This document shows, piece by piece, positions 14,916 through 17,922 of a stretch of DNA of 17,922 nt. Under the pieces are notes generated by a model. That model saw only the letters and a list, made by a program, of their open reading frames with translations. It was not told where the DNA came from and did no database searches. Both the position numbers and the translations under genes were made by a program. The first letter of the stretch is position 1. Every line of letters begins with the position of its first letter. This DNA comes from Tateyamaria sp. (GTDB lineage Bacteria; Pseudomonadota; Alphaproteobacteria; Rhodobacterales; Rhodobacteraceae), in contig JABITU010000006.1 in assembly GCA_018668195.1 (NCBI GenBank), forward strand, positions 1 through 17,922, in the 5' to 3' direction.

Positions 14916-16493
14916 TCAGTTCAGTTCAAAGTACTTCATCTTGGGGGAATCGCCGGGATCAACGATTGTACCCACATTCGACTTCATACCCCAGTTCAGA
15001 ACCTGGTGGTGCAGTGGGATATAGATCGCCTTGTCCTGTACCACCTGCCAGATGGCGGCGATATCGGCATTGCGGGCCGCAAGATCGGTGTTCGATGCAA
15101 GGCTCACGATCTTTTCGTTCAGCGCATCATTGGTGAAACGCGTTGCGTTCCAAGAGCCGTATTTGTCGGTCCTCCCGTGAACGAGGAAGTTAAAGATGTA
15201 TTCGCTGTCATAGGTCGGCACACCCCAGCCCAGCATGTAGAAATCCGTCTGCAGATTGCTGAGCAGCGGGAAGTGCTGCGCCTTAGGCTTGGCATCTAGG
15301 TTCACGTCGATTCCGATCTGTGCCAACATGCCGACAGAGGCTTGGCAGATTGCTTCGTCGTTAATATAGCGATCATTCGGGCAATCCAGCTGGATTGAGA
15401 ACCCATCACCATAGCCTGCCTCGGCCATCAGAGCCTTGGCGCCTTCGATATTAGTGGTCGACGATCCATCCATGTCCGCGTCCCATCCGTTGACAAACGG
15501 CGGCGCGATCATGCCCGCAGGGTCCGATTGGCCTCGCATCACGACCTGTTTGATCGCATCGCGGTTGATCGCCATGGACATCGCGCGTCGCACCCGCACA
15601 TCAGCCAGAGGATTGGCACCCTCGATATTATCGTTAGCAAGATCGGCATCACCTGCGTTTAAGCCAAAAAAGATCACCCGGTTTTGCGGTGCGGTGCGCA
15701 CATCAAGCCCATTGGTGCCAGCAACGCGCGCCAAATCCTGAACCGGTACATCCTGAATAAAGTCCACCTCGCCAGATAGCAGGGCTGCAACGCGGGTCGC
15801 CGGATTTTGGATTGGCGTGTATTCGACCGCTGTCACCTGCAATGGGAATTCTCCAGCACCCCAGTAATTCTCGTTGGCCGCCAACACGGTTTTAACGTCA
15901 GGTTCGCGGCTGACCAATTTGTAGGGGCCGGTGCCGTTGGCGTTCTTGGCGGCGAATGTGTCTTCGCCCCCTTCATAATCCTGAACTTTGACTGCGCCAT
16001 TTGCCTCGGCCCAACCCTTGTCCATAATGAACAAGTTGGTGAGGTTGTTGGACATGATCGGATTGGGACCGTTTGTTTCGATCTCGACCGTGTAAGGCCC
16101 CGCTGCGCGGACTTCTTTTACCGACGCAAGCAGTTCCTTGTAGTCACTATCTGGGGTCATTGCCCTGTTCATCGAAAACACAACGTCTTCGGAATCAAAG
16201 GCCGCTCCGTCATGGAAGGTAACCCCCTCACGCAGCGTAAACACCCAAATGTTGGGATTGTCCGCAGACGGGCCCCATTCGGTGGCAAGTGCCGCCTCAA
16301 TCGCGCCGGTATGGTCGCGGATAATCAGTGGTTCCATAATCTGGTGAGCCAGCGTGCTGGTGGGCCCTTCGTTCTGGGCATGTGGATCCAGTGTCAGAGA
16401 GTCGCCCGCGCGCGCCCATTTCAGTGTCTCGGCGCTGACGAGGGTCGTGCTGGAAAACAGCAGGGCCGCGGACAGCAGTGGTGTGATCTTCAT
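14916..16493 (-). CDS. dppA: Family-5 peptide-type ABC transporter substrate-binding protein (copy 1)
   Basis: This 525-residue periplasmic binding protein is the first gene of the minus-strand block. ATG 16493-16491 follows GGGAG at a 7-nt spacing. The signal peptide is typical, with cleavage probably after LVSA before ETLKWA. Family-5 features in order are SLTLDPHA, GVTFHDGAAFDSEDVVFSMN, NGTGPYKL, TPIQNPATRVAALLSGEVDF, DVRVRRAMSMAIN, and CPNDRYINDEAICQASVGML with its cysteine pair. Alignment by eye with the downstream copy shows long shared stretches, including GWAEANG and the cysteine region, so they come from a tandem duplication that has diverged strongly. It delivers ligand to DppBC. 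A strong hairpin follows the gene. Confidence 0.93.
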   Translation of the reverse strand: MKITPLLSAALLFSSTTLVSAETLKWARAGDSLTLDPHAQNEGPTSTLAHQIMEPLIIRDHTGAIEAALATEWGPSADNPNIWVFTLREGVTFHDGAAFDSEDVVFSMNRAMTPDSDYKELLASVKEVRAAGPYTVEIETNGPNPIMSNNLTNLFIMDKGWAEANGAVKVQDYEGGEDTFAAKNANGTGPYKLVSREPDVKTVLAANENYWGAGEFPLQVTAVEYTPIQNPATRVAALLSGEVDFIQDVPVQDLARVAGTNGLDVRTAPQNRVIFFGLNAGDADLANDNIEGANPLADVRVRRAMSMAINRDAIKQVVMRGQSDPAGMIAPPFVNGWDADMDGSSTTNIEGAKALMAEAGYGDGFSIQLDCPNDRYINDEAICQASVGMLAQIGIDVNLDAKPKAQHFPLLSNLQTDFYMLGWGVPTYDSEYIFNFLVHGRTDKYGSWNATRFTNDALNEKIVSLASNTDLAARNADIAAIWQVVQDKAIYIPLHHQVLNWGMKSNVGTIVDPGDSPKMKYFELN

Positions 16494-16611
16494 GACTTAT
16501 CTCCCGTATTTTGTTCAGATAAAGTGTCCTTTAGTCTGCGCCATTTGGCAAGGCGCTTGTTGTTCAAACTTGCGGGCGTCACATGTCACATGCAACCTTT
16601 TTGGTGATCTG
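16494..16611. promoter_or_regulatory. Upstream region of the minus-strand transport block
   Basis: This stretch should hold the promoter of the binding-protein/dpp block, but I see no convincing -35/-10 pair. It contains a perfect tandem 7-bp repeat GTCACAT GTCACAT (16579-16592) and a spaced inverted repeat GCGCC (16538-16542) / GGCGC (16552-16556), either of which could bind a regulator. The repeats are seen directly; the role is a guess. Confidence 0.35.
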
Positions 16612-17250
16612 GAGCGTCTGTGCTCTGTCAACCTTCATCGGGGCTACTTGTCGCGGGTCCAGATCATTGTCTGACGTCAGCACTCGTTGGACAGATTTGA
16701 GGATTTGAATAAGGGAGGATTTCTGGTTCATCTTATCGATTAGGAGATCGAGATGACGAGCAATTGGATACCAGCCAGCGGCGTCTGAAGAACACCCGAC
16801 TTAATATCCCCCGTTGACGGGATCATCGACCAACTGTCTGTTTATACAATCGGCGGCATTGTTGACGCGGGGCAAGAATTGATGCGCGTTGTTCCCAGGG
16901 ATCAATCCTATGAAATCGAGGCAATATTCCCGAACACGGATGTGGGGTTTCTGGCCGCTGGACAACGCGCCAACATCAAGCTGGACGCGTTCCCGTCCGA
17001 ACGGTTCGGCGCACTTGCAGGCACGATCAGCAACGTTTCGGCTGATGCGGTAGAGATCGACGAGAACGTGTTTGGGTTCGTCATACGGATCAAACCAGAA
17101 GCGTCATAACTGCAAACACCAGCTAACCAATACCCGCTACAGCCGGGCATGACGTCTGTCGTCGATGCGATCACAGGAGAACGGCGGATCATCAGCTATT
17201 TCTTTGCGCCTATAGTGAAAATGGTTCAGGAGAGTTTGGGCGAGAGGTGA
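16612..17250 (+). pseudogene. HlyD-family (type I secretion/efflux membrane-fusion) pseudogene, C-terminal part
   Basis: Fragments of a HlyD-type periplasmic adaptor appear in order but in broken frames. ERLCSVNLHRGYLSRVQII (16612-16671) resembles the hairpin region and ends at TGA 16672. Another stop (TAG 16741) precedes DEQLDTSQRRLKNTRLNI, read in a different frame (about 16755-16808). Dropping one C from the C5 run 16808-16812 would join this to PVDGIIDQLSVYTIGGIVDAG and LMRVVP, the classic HlyD barrel entry. The frame continues through AGQRANIKLDAFPSERFGAL to an in-frame TAA (17107-17109), after which YPLQPGM, TGERRIISYF and MVQESLGER, the canonical HlyD C-terminus, run to TGA 17250. The N-terminal half is missing. 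Several independent lesions make it a dead gene; the section before 16755 is the least certain. Confidence 0.82.
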
Positions 17251-17286
17251 GAATTTAGCCTTCGCACATTGACTGTATCATTAGAC
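17251..17286. other. Short spacer after the HlyD remnant
   Basis: Nothing recognisable; base composition shifts here from moderately GC-rich to strongly AT-rich sequence that continues to 17570. Confidence 0.4.
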
Positions 17287-17570
17287 TTACAGAATATATA
17301 TCCTGCAAGCTAACCCCAATATAAAAATACACGTAGAGAAAACAACAACTTTATTCATTTTATAAAAAAGATAAGGTTCTATTGTGTATCTTGACGGCTC
17401 ACCGTTTTCACTGTGGTTGTTCGCTGTTCTTTTTAAGCCAAATTGGTTTTTAAAAAGGATGATTAAGTTTATTAGAGCAATTCCAATAAAGAGCATTTTT
17501 TGCTCAGATGTATCAGCAAACAATACGATAAGTACCCAGAGAATACATAGAGATGAAGAGAGTGCGTACC
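17287..17570 (-). pseudogene. C-terminal remnant of a small low-GC membrane protein, cut by an IS end
   Basis: A minus-strand frame stays open from the IS boundary near 17570 to TAA 17287 (about 94 codons). It encodes hydrophobic segments around 17505-17555 (LCILWVLIVLF), 17450-17496 (MLFIGIALINLIILF) and 17295-17345 (VVVFSTCIFILGLA), with a polar Asn/Glu-rich loop between the second and third. I recognise no family. The frame happens to continue into the IS, which gives a meaningless N-terminus, so the original 5' part probably lies beyond the IS outside the window. A 69-residue protein from ATG 17496 with two membrane segments is the alternative intact reading, but its ribosome-binding site is poor and coding-like hydrophobic sequence continues upstream. 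Base composition is visibly AT-rich compared with the rest of the window, suggesting foreign origin. Confidence 0.45.
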
Positions 17571-17586
17571 GGCTTTGTTGAACAAA
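17571..17586. repeat. Putative terminal inverted repeat of the IS5-like element
   Basis: GGCTTTGTTGAACAAA marks the switch from AT-rich flanking DNA to GC-richer IS sequence, 39 bp beyond the transposase stop. The similarity to IS5-family ends is from memory of the family, not from a search; the exact outer base may be off by one to three. Confidence 0.6.
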
Positions 17587-17624
17587 AGGGCCTGAGTTCG
17601 GAGCTCCCCTTACCCCAGACGGAT

Positions 17625-17922
17625 TTAGCCTACGGCGACGGTACATGGTATGCCAAGAGCTGTGAAGCCGTTTAGGATCGCGGCTCGGATCTGGATCTCC
17701 GCAACTTGCCGATTGAAGCCCCGCGCCGAGAGGCGCTGACCAAGTAGTTTCACACAATGCGTCTTCGTTTCGACGCGGCTACGGCGGTGGTATCCTGTCA
17801 GGTGTCGCCACAGTGCGCGTCCCAGATATTTAGATGACCGCATGGCTTCATTGCGCGCTCTAGCCTCAGGCGTATCAGGCTTCCACATTTTGGCATTCTT
17901 GCGGGGTGGTATAACGGCATGC
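17625..17922 (-). CDS. IS5-family transposase, C-terminal 98 residues, truncated by window
   Basis: The frame is open from the window edge to TAA 17625. The visible sequence starts HAVIPPRKNAKMWKPDTPEA, typical of an IS5 DDE transposase. It contains YHRRSRVETKTHCVK, which fits the Y-(2)-R-(3)-E-(6)-K signature exactly; its glutamate (codon about 17769-17771) is the third acidic catalytic residue. It ends with QVAEIQIRAAILNGFTALG, the usual C-terminal segment. No ATG inside the window is the true start; the ATG at 17888 is internal. The visible part is undamaged, so the element may be active if the rest is intact. Confidence 0.9.
   Translation of the reverse strand, partial: HAVIPPRKNAKMWKPDTPEARARNEAMRSSKYLGRALWRHLTGYHRRSRVETKTHCVKLLGQRLSARGFNRQVAEIQIRAAILNGFTALGIPCTVAVG

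Larger units (their letters stand above)
17571..17922 (-). mobile_element. IS5-family insertion sequence, one end, truncated by window
   Basis: The element carries the C-terminal part of an IS5-type transposase on the minus strand and ends at GGCTTTGTTGAACAAA (17571-17586), which has the look of terminal inverted repeats in this family. The other end is outside the window, so element length, inverted-repeat match and target duplication cannot be checked. Confidence 0.8.

Noticed and set aside
15807..16607. 266-codon plus-strand open frame opposite dppA copy 1
   Set aside because: Antisense shadow of the binding-protein gene and its signal peptide; no coding features.
17287..17757. A complete 156-residue protein reading through the IS end
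   Set aside because: Its first ~62 codons lie in the IS, opposite the transposase coding region and terminal repeat, in a non-transposase frame; only the part after 17570 looks like protein.
1..17922. CRISPR arrays, tRNA or rRNA genes, phage modules
   Set aside because: No regularly spaced repeats, no cloverleaf-like sequences and no phage structural or integrase motifs were seen on either strand.

Overview
The window reads as chromosomal DNA of a marine-type alphaproteobacterium, most likely Rhodobacterales/Roseobacteraceae. This is inferred from gene content (two TRAP transporters, a family-5 peptide ABC transporter, a DadA-like dehydrogenase, densely overlapping operons) and protein style; there is no rRNA or other marker gene to confirm it. 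Almost everything from 1 to 16,493 is transport and amino-acid-type catabolism, packed into two converging transcription units. The last ~1.3 kb (about 16,600-17,922) is a decayed zone with a broken HlyD-type gene, an AT-rich membrane-protein remnant and the end of an IS5-type insertion sequence.

Layout. (1) Plus strand, 1-3739: dctP (5' end outside the window), a strong intrinsic terminator/attenuator, dctQ, dctM and an IclR regulator. This is one TRAP transporter with its probable local regulator. (2) Minus strand, 16,493 down to 3,717, apparently collinear: two tandem paralogous peptide-binding proteins, dppB, dppC, a small secreted four-cysteine protein of unknown function, dppD, dppF, a terminator-like hairpin, a DadA-like FAD dehydrogenase, a second TRAP transporter (dctP, dctQ, dctM) and an Asp/Glu-racemase-superfamily enzyme. 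Many junctions are ATGA or TGATG stop/start overlaps. These fix several start codons and imply translational coupling. The racemase gene ends inside the 3' end of iclR, so the two units converge with a 23-bp overlap. (3) 16,494-16,611: putative regulatory region of the minus-strand block, with a tandem 7-bp repeat. (4) 16,612-17,250: HlyD-family pseudogene. (5) 17,287-17,570: C-terminal remnant of a low-GC membrane protein, cut by the end of an IS5-like element (17,571 to window end).

How the genes may work together (inference). The ABC system imports peptides or similar solutes, the second TRAP system imports a small acid or amino acid, and the racemase-family enzyme and DadA-like dehydrogenase would interconvert and oxidise amino-acid stereoisomers. 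This suggests scavenging of D-amino-acid-containing material, but no substrate can be read from sequence alone. The most unusual items are the four-cysteine secreted protein locked between dppC and dppD by 4-bp overlaps on both sides, and the strong hairpin that follows every one of the four binding-protein genes.
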